The notes under the pieces: generated by a model
Database searches by the model: none
What the model was told of the DNA's origin: nothing
The model's input: only the letters and a program-made list of their open reading frames with translations
Made by a program: the position numbers and the translations under genes
Shown: piece by piece, positions 1 through 9,093 of the stretch
Numbering within the stretch: position 1 is the stretch's first letter
Layout of the letters: each line of letters begins with the position of its first letter
Origin: Lachnospiraceae bacterium
Lineage (GTDB): Bacteria; Bacillota; Clostridia; Lachnospirales; Lachnospiraceae
NCBI GenBank assembly: GCA_017467805.1
Contig: JAFUKJ010000061.1
Coordinates: 1 to 45,847 of the forward strand
Direction of reading: 5' to 3'
DNA length: 45,847 bases

Positions 1-455
1 AGCACAAGATATCGAAAACTAGCAAAACCGATATCCTATGCTCGATAAAAGTGTTCCTGTACCTAAAAATCTTATTAAATGGATATAAAATACCTAGATT
101 CGAGGTACCACGACAGGATTTTCGTTACAGTACCTCGCAGGTACTATCAATATACAAATATAAGAATGAAATCAAGAGTTAAAGCACCTGTGTATAGAAT
201 TAATTCATTCCAATTCAATACCTTAAGCTTTGCTTGGTTGATATGAAAGAACAGGGAAGAATGTCTTTCATTAGGCAGTTAAATTAAAATTTAGCTAATT
301 ACCTATGTAAATGATACGTCCGCTTTTATCCAATAACCTGTTAGTGCGGACGCCGCAAGAACTCGACAAACCCGAATTTGCGCATACTACTCAGCTGTCG
401 CGGTGTTCGTCAAAGCATTCAGCAAGCTGATGCCTTTCCTCACTACCCGCGCAAA
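1..455. other. Gene-free stretch with short inverted repeats
   Basis: I see no coding region or recognisable RNA here. The stretch holds several short inverted repeats: 8-14 with 29-35, 101-108 (CGAGGTAC) with 130-137 (GTACCTCG), and 317-323 (CGTCCGC) with 346-352 (GCGGACG). It lies downstream of the RNase P RNA terminator. It may contain an unrecognised small RNA or the remains of a gene that ends beyond the window edge. No function can be assigned. Confidence 0.5.
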
Positions 456-481
456 AAAGGACCTGTAAAAACAGGTCCTTT
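456..481 (-). terminator. Terminator of the RNase P RNA gene
   Basis: An 11-bp perfect stem (456-466 with 471-481) closes an AAAA loop. Read on the minus strand it is followed by a run of six T. It lies just past the 3' end of the RNase P RNA, so it is the expected intrinsic terminator of that gene. Confidence 0.9.
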
Positions 482-489
482 ACATACAT

Positions 490-860
490 TATGATGCAAG
501 CGTAGCGATAAGCCGGGTTATGTCGGCGTCATTGGTCTCCCAATACGCGAATGATCATCTATCTAGGACTATCGTTACCGATAGCCTCAAGCGACCTACC
601 TGGAAACAGGTCGGGCAAACCTATCGTTCCCTAACTTGGTCTTGCTTCGGATGGGGTTTACATATGCCCTCCTCGTTACCTTGGAGGCGGTAGTCTCTTA
701 CACTGCCTTTCCACCCTTACTCAGTAAACTGAGCGGTATATTTCTGTTGCACTAGCCTTGGAGTCACCTCCACCAGACGTTATCTGGCATCCTGCCCTAT
801 GAAGCCCGGACTTTCCTCACCCCCACTTACGTGAGGCCGCGATCATTTGCCACACTTGCC
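490..860 (-). ncRNA. rnpB: RNase P RNA (catalytic subunit of ribonuclease P)
   Basis: This is the RNA enzyme that trims 5' leaders from pre-tRNA. On the minus strand it shows the conserved core GAGGAAAGTCCGGGC near the 5' end and AACCCGGCTTA near the 3' end, which form the P4 region. The internal stretch GTGTAAGAGACTACCG matches the usual GGTAAGAG-type segment. The ends pair as helix P1: 849-859 with 496-506, allowing G-U pairs. The gene has a sigma-A promoter and an intrinsic terminator, so it looks like an independent unit downstream of the kinase gene. The ends are estimated from P1 and the promoter and may be off by a few bases. Confidence 0.95.
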
Positions 861-865
861 GATTC

Positions 866-894
866 ATTATATCCCTTCCTGACAAATTAATCAA
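866..894 (-). promoter_or_regulatory. Sigma-A promoter of rnpB
   Basis: On the minus strand the -35 box TTGATT (889-894) is separated by 17 bp from a perfect -10 box TATAAT (866-871). The predicted start falls near 860, exactly at the first helix of RNase P RNA. The promoter sits in the 40-bp gap after the nucleoside kinase stop codon. Confidence 0.85.
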
Positions 895-902
895 GCTCTG
901 AA

Positions 903-2567
903 TTATACGTTGAAACAGCTTCCTCCCACAAACTCTCTTACAATCGAATTCTTTGGTAAGTCCTCCGTGCTGACACCTAAGAAATAGCTTAAGAACTTCA
1001 GCAAACGTACTGCCTCGAAGTACTCAGGCTCACCTGGCTCAATACTATATAACAACGGCTCTGCATACTGCTTTAAAACAGCAAGCTCGTAAATCAATGC
1101 CGAATTAAACATTGCATCTGCACTTTCCTGATATGGGAAAATATTCTCCGTCTCACCACGTCTTACAGATGGCCACATCTCAATCGTACGCTTTGCACTT
1201 GCACCACGGGTTCTGGCATCACGCACCATTCTGCGAAGCAGTCTTCCATCCGTGGTTGGAATTCTGTTATGTTCATCTATATTCAAGGTCGTCAGACAAC
1301 TAATATAAATCTTATACTTACTCTCAGCAGGAAGCGCATAGGACATCTTATCATTCAGAGAATGGATTCCTTCTATGACAAGCACATCATCCTTACCTAA
1401 CTGCTTAAAGTTCCCTTTATACTCTCGCTTACCAGTTACAAAGTTGAACTTAGGAAGCTCTACTCGTTTACCAGCAAGTAAATCCATCATATCCTGATTA
1501 AACTGCTTCGTATCAATCGCTTCTAAGCATTCAAAATCATAGTCACCGTTTGGCTGACGAGGTGTTAGCTCTCTATCCACAAAATAATCATCAACTGCTA
1601 TCGGATGCGGCACCAAGCCATGAGTTCTAAGCTGTACCGATAATCTGTGTGAAAAGGTAGTCTTTCCAGACGATGATGGTCCTGCTATCATAACAAACTT
1701 GATACCGTCTCTTGATACAATATCCGCTGCGATTTCACTGATTCTACTCTCCTGCAAAGCCTCCTGAACCAACATCAATTCGTTGAAATTGCCATCCCGA
1801 ATCTGTGCATTCAAATCACCAACTGCATCAATTCCAAGCTTAACGCCCCACTCCGAGGCAGTTTGCATTGCCCCAAAAAGCTTAGGTAGCGGCTTAAACT
1901 CCTCCAGTTCATCAGGTGTACTCTTCTTTGGAAGGTTCAATATAAATCCACCCTCATATGGTAGTAAATCAAAGCAATTCATCATACCTGTGCTTGGAAG
2001 CATATAGCCATAATAATAATCATAATAGCCATCCAGATTATAAACATTTACCGTAGACCTGCCGCGATAACGAAACAGCTTAATCTTGTCATACATCTTC
2101 TGCTTTTCAAAAAGCTCATTGGCATCCTCCAGAGACATGGATGACTTCATGATACGCAAATCTTTATCCACATACTCCTGCATCTTTGCCTTTACCTTAT
2201 CCACCAGCTCCTTTGTTACTTCAAAATCGCCCTGCTTGGAATAGTAATAGCCTTCACCTATAGCAAATTCCATCTTAATGGTCTTAATGTTATCCTGACC
2301 TACAACCTCTGTAATTGCCTTCATCAAAATCAACGTTGCAGTTCTGACGTAAGTCTTATGTCCGATGTCATCTGCCAAAGTAACAAACTCCAACTCGCAA
2401 TCCTTATCTACCTTCTTAAAAAGCTCACGAATCTTACCATTACGGATTACCAATGCAATCGGATGCTGATAATCCTTCTGATATTCCTTTGCAATCTCCT
2501 CGTAGGTTGTTCCTTTTGGATATTCCTTCTGTATCTCCCCAATTTTAACAATATATCCTTTTTCCAT
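903..2567 (-). CDS. Nucleoside (uridine-type) kinase with N-terminal ThrRS-like domains
   Basis: The 554-residue protein ends in a uridine-kinase P-loop domain. The Walker A is GPSSSGKTT, followed by a DDYF segment and the VIEGIHSL stretch typical of the family. The N-terminal half resembles the TGS and editing-like domains of threonyl-tRNA synthetase (HKTYVRTAT region), the usual layout of the long clostridial form. It likely phosphorylates uridine or a related nucleoside in the cytoplasm; the exact substrate cannot be read from sequence. I start at 2567 because AAGGAGG lies just upstream; a longer in-frame reading has no such site. It is the last protein gene of the dgt-dnaG-rpoD operon. 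Confidence 0.85.
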   Translation of the reverse strand: MEKGYIVKIGEIQKEYPKGTTYEEIAKEYQKDYQHPIALVIRNGKIRELFKKVDKDCELEFVTLADDIGHKTYVRTATLILMKAITEVVGQDNIKTIKMEFAIGEGYYYSKQGDFEVTKELVDKVKAKMQEYVDKDLRIMKSSMSLEDANELFEKQKMYDKIKLFRYRGRSTVNVYNLDGYYDYYYGYMLPSTGMMNCFDLLPYEGGFILNLPKKSTPDELEEFKPLPKLFGAMQTASEWGVKLGIDAVGDLNAQIRDGNFNELMLVQEALQESRISEIAADIVSRDGIKFVMIAGPSSSGKTTFSHRLSVQLRTHGLVPHPIAVDDYFVDRELTPRQPNGDYDFECLEAIDTKQFNQDMMDLLAGKRVELPKFNFVTGKREYKGNFKQLGKDDVLVIEGIHSLNDKMSYALPAESKYKIYISCLTTLNIDEHNRIPTTDGRLLRRMVRDARTRGASAKRTIEMWPSVRRGETENIFPYQESADAMFNSALIYELAVLKQYAEPLLYSIEPGEPEYFEAVRLLKFLSYFLGVSTEDLPKNSIVREFVGGSCFNV

Positions 2568-2596
2568 TCCCCATCCTCCTTGTTTTACACCTTTTC

Positions 2597-3382
2597 TTAC
2601 ACTACAACAAACGGTTCCTGATACTTCGCACAATGCACAGTCACGCCTGGAAGCTCGCGTTTTGCCCATTCCTCCATATATGGAATAAACAGCTTCTCAA
2701 TTCCATAATGTCCTGCATCAATAATGGATATTCCCTGTGCCACCGCATCAATTCCCTCATGATGGTCAATATCGCCCGTAATCATAACATCTGCTCCTAC
2801 CTGCAAAGCTTCCTTCAAATAGCTTCCACCAGAGCCTGGCATTACTGCCGCAATCTCAACCACTTCATTCAAATCACCATACACACGAACATTTGGTACT
2901 TGGAAACGTTGCTTTACCAGCTCAGCACAATCCTTCAGCATCATCTTATGCGAAAGCTTTCCAAAACGTCCACAGCCTTCTGAGCCAAGTGCATCTGCAT
3001 GTGTCACATCCAGCACCTGTCTATGCTTCAGTTCCATGGCATCCGCAGCCGCATCTGCCATTCCCATGACATCAAAATTCGTATGCATTGCATAGTAACA
3101 AATATCATTTCTCAAGAGCTGATACACTCTTCTTCCTATAAAATGCTCTGTTGTAACGCTTTTTAGCTTTGAAAAAATAAGAGGATGATGCGTCAAAAGC
3201 AGATCCGCCTTTAAGCAGACCGCCTCCTCTATAACATCATCCGTAGCATCCAGAGCAATATATATACTTTTTATTTCCTTATCCGGTCTTCCTGCAAGTA
3301 AGCCAACATTATCCCAGTCTTCCGCATAAGTAACAGGAGAATGTACTTCCAGCTTTTCCATAATCTCGTAACATTTCATCAT
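2597..3382 (-). CDS. Nif3-like dinuclear metal centre protein (DUF34 family)
   Basis: The 261-residue protein has the NIF3/DUF34 signature: an early YAEDWDNVGLL motif, LLTHHPLIF with two metal-binding histidines, HTNFD, and a late GHYGIEK segment. Family members form hexameric toroids with a two-metal site. Their reaction is not firmly settled; GTP cyclohydrolase I-like or metal-handling roles have been proposed. Its start overlaps the trmK stop by one base (TAATG), with GGAGGATC upstream, so the two are translationally coupled. The trmK-nif3 pairing is common in Firmicutes. The length equals the short family form, without the inserted PII-like domain. Confidence 0.9.
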   Translation of the reverse strand: MMKCYEIMEKLEVHSPVTYAEDWDNVGLLAGRPDKEIKSIYIALDATDDVIEEAVCLKADLLLTHHPLIFSKLKSVTTEHFIGRRVYQLLRNDICYYAMHTNFDVMGMADAAADAMELKHRQVLDVTHADALGSEGCGRFGKLSHKMMLKDCAELVKQRFQVPNVRVYGDLNEVVEIAAVMPGSGGSYLKEALQVGADVMITGDIDHHEGIDAVAQGISIIDAGHYGIEKLFIPYMEEWAKRELPGVTVHCAKYQEPFVVV

Positions 3383-4212
3383 TAGATCCTCCAGTATTTA
3401 TATAAGCAAAATACAATATCACTCAACGCCGTCTCCAGCTCCAGTATTCGATACTGCTGTCTGGCATTGGGCTTCGGCTGATTCATCAGATTACCTCTGA
3501 TATTCTCAAGATTCTCCTTCTGCCACAGCAGGTACTGTTTCAGTATCGGATGTGCTGTTTCCAGTAAGTACGGACCATATGTATCCTGTACCCTCTTAAG
3601 CTTTTGGGCCTCTTCCTTTGATACATCAGATATGACAGGTGGCTCCTTGTCATCACCAGCCTCAGGTACAGGCCCTGCAGAGGTCTTTCTCTTCTCAGAA
3701 AGATTATCCGCAATATACTTCTCCTGCTTACCAAAGGCGCCAGGGATGACATGCATCATAGGATAGTATTTACCATCCTCACACACCATATCCTCTTTGT
3801 CTATTATAAATCCTGCTTCCCGTAAGAAGCTCCGCACCTCGTCAATCTCTGACTGAGGCTGCAGAATCAACTGCTTCATGTCCTGAATCAGAGCCATTCC
3901 TTTCATGAGAATCGCAATGGTTAATCTACCGCCCATTCCAGCGCAGATAATACCATCTGCCTCTCCAGGCTGCAAAGCGTCTGCCCCATCTGAAAGTCTG
4001 GTCTCTATATATTCTTCCATTTCGTAATCACGAATATTACTTTTAGCCTGATGTAAAGGTCCTGCGTTAACGTCCATGGCTATTACTTTCTTGCAGACAC
4101 CGCGGCGAATCAACTCCATGGAAACATATCCATGGTCGCAGCCGATATCTGCCATGCAGTCACAAGGCTCAACCAAGCCTGCAACTGCCTGCATTCTATC
4201 TGATAATAGCAT
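3382..4212 (-). CDS. trmK: tRNA (adenine-22-N1)-methyltransferase TrmK
   Basis: This is a class I SAM-dependent methyltransferase that makes m1A22 in tRNA. It shows the SAM-binding motif MADIGCDHGYVS near residue 20, an acidic MDVNAGPL motif, and the catalytic-region motif ICAGMGGRL, all typical of TrmK. The C-terminal coiled-coil region is present. At 276 residues it is longer than usual: residues about 165-205 form a charged, low-complexity segment (EKRKTSAGPVPEAGDDKEPP) that looks like a family-specific insertion. It starts 14 bp after the rpoD stop codon, behind AAGGGG. Confidence 0.92.
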   Translation of the reverse strand: MLLSDRMQAVAGLVEPCDCMADIGCDHGYVSMELIRRGVCKKVIAMDVNAGPLHQAKSNIRDYEMEEYIETRLSDGADALQPGEADGIICAGMGGRLTIAILMKGMALIQDMKQLILQPQSEIDEVRSFLREAGFIIDKEDMVCEDGKYYPMMHVIPGAFGKQEKYIADNLSEKRKTSAGPVPEAGDDKEPPVISDVSKEEAQKLKRVQDTYGPYLLETAHPILKQYLLWQKENLENIRGNLMNQPKPNARQQYRILELETALSDIVFCLYKYWRI

Positions 4213-4226
4213 CTACATTTCCCCTT

Positions 4227-5342
4227 TTAATCCAAATAATCCTTCAGCTTACGGCTTCTGGATGGATGACGAAGCTTACGAAGGGCTTTTGCCTCAATCT
4301 GTCTGATACGTTCTCTGGTAACGTTAAATTCCTTACCAACCTCTTCAAGTGTTCTGGCACGTCCATCATCAAGACCAAATCTGAGTCTTAATACCTTCTG
4401 CTCTCTATCTGTTAATGTATCAAGCACCTCTACTAACTGCTCCTTAAGGAGTGTAAATGCTGCTGCATCCGCAGGTACAGGTACATTATCATCCTGAATA
4501 AAGTCACCTAAATGGCTGTCTTCCTCTTCACCGATAGGTGTTTCAAGAGAAACTGGCTCCTGTGAAATCTTCAAAATCTCACGAACTCTATCCTCTGGCA
4601 TATTCATTTCCTTTGCGATCTCTTCTGGAGATGGCTCACGACCAAGCTCCTGTAAGAGCTGTCTGCTGACACGAATCAGCTTATTGATAGTCTCAACCAT
4701 ATGAACAGGAATACGAATGGTTCTTGCCTGGTCTGCAATCGCTCTTGTAATCGCCTGTCTAATCCACCATGTAGCATAAGTAGAGAACTTATAACCCTTA
4801 CGGTAATCAAACTTCTCAACCGCCTTAATCAAACCAAGGTTACCCTCCTGAATCAAATCAAGGAAAAGCATTCCTCGTCCAACATATCTCTTTGCAATAC
4901 TTACTACCAGTCGAAGGTTTGCCTCTGCAAGACGCTTCTTTGCATCCTCATCGCCTACCTCCATTCTCTTAGCAAGCTCGATTTCCTCCTCTGCACTTAA
5001 AAGCGGTACCTTACCGATTTCCTTTAAATACATTCTGACAGGGTCTTCGATACCGATTCCGTCAGGAACAGAGAGGTCAATCTTCTCCATATCCACATCG
5101 TCTTCATCACTTAAGAGAAGCTCTTCATCAGGAAGGTCATCATCCTCTTCTGTAATACGAAGTACGTCAACATTGTTCTGCTCTAACGTCTCGAGAATCT
5201 TCTCAAAGGAATCCTCTTCTAACGGAATATCCTTGAAGAAATCGCTGATTTCTGTATACTCTAATACATTTTTCTTTTTCTTTGCGACAGCTAATAACTC
5301 CTTCAGCTTCGCATCAAATTTTGCTTGTGTGTTTTCATCCAT
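4227..5342 (-). CDS. rpoD: Primary sigma factor RpoD (SigA)
   Basis: This 371-residue protein is the housekeeping sigma factor. Region 1.1 is acidic. Region 1.2 is [16 protein letters not shown]. Region 2 includes [16 protein letters not shown] and the -10-binding [15 protein letters not shown]. Region 3 is followed by region 4 ([10 protein letters not shown]...[32 protein letters not shown]), which reads the -35 box. I start at ATG 5342 because GGAGG lies 10 bp upstream; a TTG three codons earlier is too close to it. It follows dnaG by 33 bp, the classical primase-sigma operon pairing. Confidence 0.97.
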   Translation of the reverse strand: MDENTQAKFDAKLKELLAVAKKKKNVLEYTEISDFFKDIPLEEDSFEKILETLEQNNVDVLRITEEDDDLPDEELLLSDEDDVDMEKIDLSVPDGIGIEDPVRMYLKEIGKVPLLSAEEEIELAKRMEVGDEDAKKRLAEANLRLVVSIAKRYVGRGMLFLDLIQEGNLGLIKAVEKFDYRKGYKFSTYATWWIRQAITRAIADQARTIRIPVHMVETINKLIRVSRQLLQELGREPSPEEIAKEMNMPEDRVREILKISQEPVSLETPIGEEEDSHLGDFIQDDNVPVPADAAAFTLLKEQLVEVLDTLTDREQKVLRLRFGLDDGRARTLEEVGKEFNVTRERIRQIEAKALRKLRHPSRSRKLKDYLD

Positions 5343-5375
5343 TTTGGTCAATCCTCCATATCTTTATCATTTACC

Positions 5376-7157
5376 CTAATCCATTGATATATGCTTTCTG
5401 CTTAGCTCTTCAAGCGCTTTCTTACCCTCGATAACCTTATTAAGCGTCGTAATATCTACTCCCATTCTTGATGAGTAATATTCAAAGCTGTTACGTTTTA
5501 CACTAACTAATATATCATGAAAAGCTTTTTCCTTCTCCTGGTCACTCTCAAGCTGCTCAAGCTTTGTCGTGAACAAGGAAGCGGCTTCGCTTTGCTCCTT
5601 TTCATCCGCAAACATATTAATTATGCCCGCAGGATTAAAACAATTATTCTCAATATCCGCAAACATTCTCTCTGCCACCTTGGCATATAACTCTATCGTA
5701 AAGTCTGCAGGAGTTATATACTGCTTAATCTTCGGATACAACTGCGGATAATCTGTAATCCATGTCAGCAGCAGTCTCTGTGCCTTCTTCGTATTCTCCT
5801 CAGGCGTATTCTTGCTCTGAATACCTGACTTTGGTCTCTCAGGCACGACTGCATAGCCTCCCGTCTTGGCAGCCATATTCACTACCAGCTTCCTTAGATT
5901 ATCAAAGCCGATATGATACTTGTCCGCCACTGCAGTGATATAATTCTCACGCTCTACATCCTCTGCAAACTCACATAGCTTTCTCGCTATCTGATTATGG
6001 AAATTCGTCTTCTCTTCGGGGTCATTCATATTATAATCCCTCTCCAGCATACGAATCTCAAACATAAAGGAGTTCTCTGCGTGGTCAATTCTATCCTGAA
6101 ATGCTTCTTTTCCAAGATTCTTCATAAATTCATCAGGGTCCTTATAAGGCGACATGTCGATTATCTTACCAGATAATCCCGCATCCTTCAATATCCTGAT
6201 GGCACGAAGTGCTGCCTTCACACCTGCACCGTCACTATCGTATGCAAGCAAAACATCCTTCGTATACTTCTTAATCAGATTAGCCTGTCCAGGTGTAAAT
6301 GCTGTACCAAGGGATGCTACCGCCTGTGTAAAGCCTGCCTGATGCATACTGATAACATCCATATAGCCCTCGCACAGAATAATATTCCCCGCGCGCGCAG
6401 TTCTGGCATAATTCATACCATAAAGATTCCTGCTCTTATCGAATATCTCTGTCTCAGGAGAGTTCAAATACTTCGGTCCGCTATCAGTATCTCCCATAAT
6501 TCGTCCGCCAAAACCGATTACTCTATGATTGATATCCTGAATCGGGAACATGACTCTGTTCCAGAACTGTGTAGTCGTTCCTCTACGTTCGTCCATCTTT
6601 GCAAGTCCCACATCTCGAATCAAATCCTCTGTGAAGCCTTTGCTCTTAAGATATACAATAAGCTCCTCGCCTCTTATCGGTGCATAGCCAAGTCCAAAAT
6701 TCTTACGAACCTCTTCCGACAGCTGACGCCTGTCCAAATATTCCTTTGCCTTTACTCCTCGCTCGGAACGAAGCTGGTAAAAGTAAAACTTTGCCGCCTC
6801 TTTGTTCACCTCTAAAAGTCTCTGTCTTCTGGTCTCTCGCTTCTTCGCCTCCTCAGAGTACTCAACCTCTGGCAAAGCAACGCCCGCCTTCTCGGCAAGA
6901 TACTTAATCGCTTCAGGGAATGTGTAATTCTCATGCTTCATCACAAAGGTAACTACATTACCACCCTCACCGCAACCAAAGCACTTGTAAATCTGTCTGC
7001 TCCTGTTTACCGAAAAAGATGGTGTCTTTTCACTATGAAACGGACAGCAGCAAATATAATTACTTCCTCGCTTCTGCAAGCCTACATAACCCGAAATAAT
7101 ATCAACTATATCATTTTTCTGTCTAATCTCTTCTACTAACTCTTCCGGATAATACAT
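5376..7157 (-). CDS. dnaG: DNA primase DnaG
   Basis: The 593-residue protein makes RNA primers for replication. A CHC2 zinc finger comes first: C38 and H41 in CPFH, then C59 and C62. The catalytic TOPRIM core follows, with LCEGYMDVISMHQAGF near residue 260 and the metal-binding AYDSDGAG near 310. A C-terminal helicase-interaction domain completes the usual length. The start at 7157 has AGAGG upstream; a longer reading would run into the dgt end without a better site. dnaG lies 19 bp after dgt and 33 bp before rpoD, an operon linking DNA synthesis and transcription. Confidence 0.97.
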   Translation of the reverse strand: MYYPEELVEEIRQKNDIVDIISGYVGLQKRGSNYICCCPFHSEKTPSFSVNRSRQIYKCFGCGEGGNVVTFVMKHENYTFPEAIKYLAEKAGVALPEVEYSEEAKKRETRRQRLLEVNKEAAKFYFYQLRSERGVKAKEYLDRRQLSEEVRKNFGLGYAPIRGEELIVYLKSKGFTEDLIRDVGLAKMDERRGTTTQFWNRVMFPIQDINHRVIGFGGRIMGDTDSGPKYLNSPETEIFDKSRNLYGMNYARTARAGNIILCEGYMDVISMHQAGFTQAVASLGTAFTPGQANLIKKYTKDVLLAYDSDGAGVKAALRAIRILKDAGLSGKIIDMSPYKDPDEFMKNLGKEAFQDRIDHAENSFMFEIRMLERDYNMNDPEEKTNFHNQIARKLCEFAEDVERENYITAVADKYHIGFDNLRKLVVNMAAKTGGYAVVPERPKSGIQSKNTPEENTKKAQRLLLTWITDYPQLYPKIKQYITPADFTIELYAKVAERMFADIENNCFNPAGIINMFADEKEQSEAASLFTTKLEQLESDQEKEKAFHDILVSVKRNSFEYYSSRMGVDITTLNKVIEGKKALEELSRKHISMD

Positions 7158-7176
7158 CCTTAAAACCTCTTTCTTA

Positions 7177-8181
7177 CTAGCCCATCCAGAACTTTGGTAC
7201 ATACAGCTCATCGTACAGTGCAATCGCATATCTGTCCGTCATGGAGCTGATATAATCACATACCACCTGTTCCCTTGGTTCGCCTCCCAAGCCTAATTCC
7301 AAGAAAAATCTAGGTAATTCATTAGTATGTGTCATGAAATGCTCATATAAGGTCTTCACAAGGCTGACCGCCTTATCCTCCTCTGCCTTAGCAATCGGAT
7401 TACTATATACCTTATCAAACATAAACTGTCTTAAATCACGCATAGCACGCTCTACATCCTCGGACATCCGCACATCATCCGTACCCTTACTGGTTACTAC
7501 GATATCATGAATAAAAGCATTAAGTCTTTCTCTTGGCGTGTAACCAATGATTTCTCCAATCTCTCTTGGTACATCGGACTCCTTAAGAATACCTGCGCGA
7601 ACCGCATCATCCATATCATGATAGGTATAAGCTATCTTGTCCGAATAGCGCACTACCTTGCCTTCCAGTGTTGCGGGCATATTCGCGGTCTGATGATTAC
7701 GAATACCGTCTCTTACTTCCCAGGTAAGATTCAAGCCTTCGCCTTCCTTCTCCAACAGGTCTACCTGTCGCACACTCTGCTCATTGTGTTCAAATCCGAA
7801 AGGACATACCTCATTCAACGCCCTCTCTCCTGCGTGTCCAAAGGGTGTATGCCCTAAATCATGTCCTAGTGCGATTGCCTCTACCAAATCTTCGTTAAGC
7901 TGCAAAGCCTTCGCTATGGTTCTGGCGTTCTGAGATACTTCAAGGGTATGGGTCAAACGTGTTCTGTAATGGTCTCCCTCTGGTGACAGAAAAACCTGTG
8001 TTTTATCCTTCAGGCGTCTGAACGCCTTCGAATGCAGGATCCTGTCTCTATCTCTCTGAAATACAGGACGGATGTCGCACTCTACCTCCGCCTTTGCTCT
8101 TCCCTTCGAGTTCATACTAAGTGTTGCATACGGACTTAAATAGTCCTTTTCCCATAATTCCAAATTTTCACGAATTGTCAT
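7177..8181 (-). CDS. dgt: dGTP triphosphohydrolase-like HD protein
   Basis: The 334-residue HD-domain protein carries YRTRLTHTLEVSQNARTI and the metal-binding GHDLGHTPFGHAGE, the hallmark of the dGTPase family that cuts dNTPs to nucleoside and triphosphate. Later family motifs such as RNHQT and DKIAYTYHDMDDAVRAG are present. The short Firmicutes form preceding dnaG is well known; whether it prefers dGTP is not shown by sequence. I start at 8181 because GGGAG lies seven bases upstream; the longer reading extends into a terminator-like hairpin at 8202-8226. It is probably the first gene of the operon. Confidence 0.9.
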   Translation of the reverse strand: MTIRENLELWEKDYLSPYATLSMNSKGRAKAEVECDIRPVFQRDRDRILHSKAFRRLKDKTQVFLSPEGDHYRTRLTHTLEVSQNARTIAKALQLNEDLVEAIALGHDLGHTPFGHAGERALNEVCPFGFEHNEQSVRQVDLLEKEGEGLNLTWEVRDGIRNHQTANMPATLEGKVVRYSDKIAYTYHDMDDAVRAGILKESDVPREIGEIIGYTPRERLNAFIHDIVVTSKGTDDVRMSEDVERAMRDLRQFMFDKVYSNPIAKAEEDKAVSLVKTLYEHFMTHTNELPRFFLELGLGGEPREQVVCDYISSMTDRYAIALYDELYVPKFWMG

Positions 8182-8201
8182 AGCAAACTCCCAATACACA
8201 A

Positions 8202-8226
8202 AAGTACCTTCGAGCATGTCGAAGGT
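8202..8226 (-). terminator. Perfect 10-bp hairpin before dgt
   Basis: GTACCTTCGA pairs with TCGAAGGTAC around a five-base loop. On the minus strand it is followed by TTTT. It lies about 90 bp past the MotB-like stop codon and 20 bp before the dgt start. It is best read as the terminator of the MotA/MotB unit, though it could also act in the dgt leader. Confidence 0.7.
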
Positions 8227-8313
8227 ACAAAATGAACACTCTCTATTTTTAATATTCTGCACGGAAAGGCGAATTCCTTTTTATTTTTTTAATTTAGTTC
8301 TTCTTTTTCGCCT

Positions 8314-9093
8314 CTAGCTGTTTTCGTTTAATATACTCAACATCTCATCAATCATATCCTCATCCTTAAGTCTGAACTTGACCTCTACACGTCTGGATGC
8401 CTCCATATTCACTGTTCCATCCTCGTTATAAATCGGATTGCTATAGGAGCGTCCATTGGCTGTGACAATATCTCTTAGCTCATGGATATCCATTGTGGGC
8501 AGCACATTGCTTTCATCCGCAAGGCAAAATGCCGCCACCGCCAAGGCACGCTTTTGCGACAACTCCAAATTCGTAATATAGCTTCCCTGCGTATCCGTAT
8601 GTCCTTCAATAATCACTTCGCCAATATAATCCTTGTACTCCTGACTCAGCAGCACATGAAAATATCTGGGCAGGAATTCCTTCAAAAATGCTTCTCCTGA
8701 CGCCTTCAACATATACTGATTATAATCAAATAACACACCGGAATCGAAGGTAATTGAGCCTGTTTGCGAATCTACTGTAATCTTAAGATTCGTATTTTCA
8801 AATTCTTCCTTCAGACTTTCTACTACTTCCCCACGAATACCGATAATCTGGTCGAGTTGTTCCTGCTGCGCTTCCATAACTTCCTGCTGCCTTGCAACCA
8901 ACGCCTGTTGTTCTGCCACTATCTGTTGCTGCCCTGCTAACTCCTGCTCCTTCTGCTCATACTGACTCCTTGCCTGCAGCATGGTAAATGAGATAATCAG
9001 TACAAAAGTCAGGAGCAATGCCGCCATCATATCCGAATAAGAAAGCCAATATGAAACTTCTTCATCTTCTACTTTATTTCTTCTATATGCCAT
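8314..9093 (-). CDS. MotB/OmpA-like stator protein (ZorB-like)
   Basis: The 259-residue protein has a short cytoplasmic head and one membrane helix around residues 17-38. The proton-channel aspartate lies in the SYSDMMAALL motif, at the position of the essential Asp of MotB and ZorB. A Q-rich coiled coil follows (residues about 45-80), then an OmpA-like peptidoglycan-binding domain with EGHTDTQG and LSQKRA. It overlaps its MotA-like partner by 25 bp. The pair should form an ion-driven motor or energy-coupling complex anchored to the wall. No flagellar, Tol or Zorya effector gene is adjacent, so the driven process is unknown. Confidence 0.85.
   Translation of the reverse strand: MAYRRNKVEDEEVSYWLSYSDMMAALLLTFVLIISFTMLQARSQYEQKEQELAGQQQIVAEQQALVARQQEVMEAQQEQLDQIIGIRGEVVESLKEEFENTNLKITVDSQTGSITFDSGVLFDYNQYMLKASGEAFLKEFLPRYFHVLLSQEYKDYIGEVIIEGHTDTQGSYITNLELSQKRALAVAAFCLADESNVLPTMDIHELRDIVTANGRSYSNPIYNEDGTVNMEASRRVEVKFRLKDEDMIDEMLSILNENS

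Noticed and set aside
5342-5351. TTG start for rpoD
   Set aside because: It lies too close to the GGAGG site; the ATG three codons later has proper spacing.
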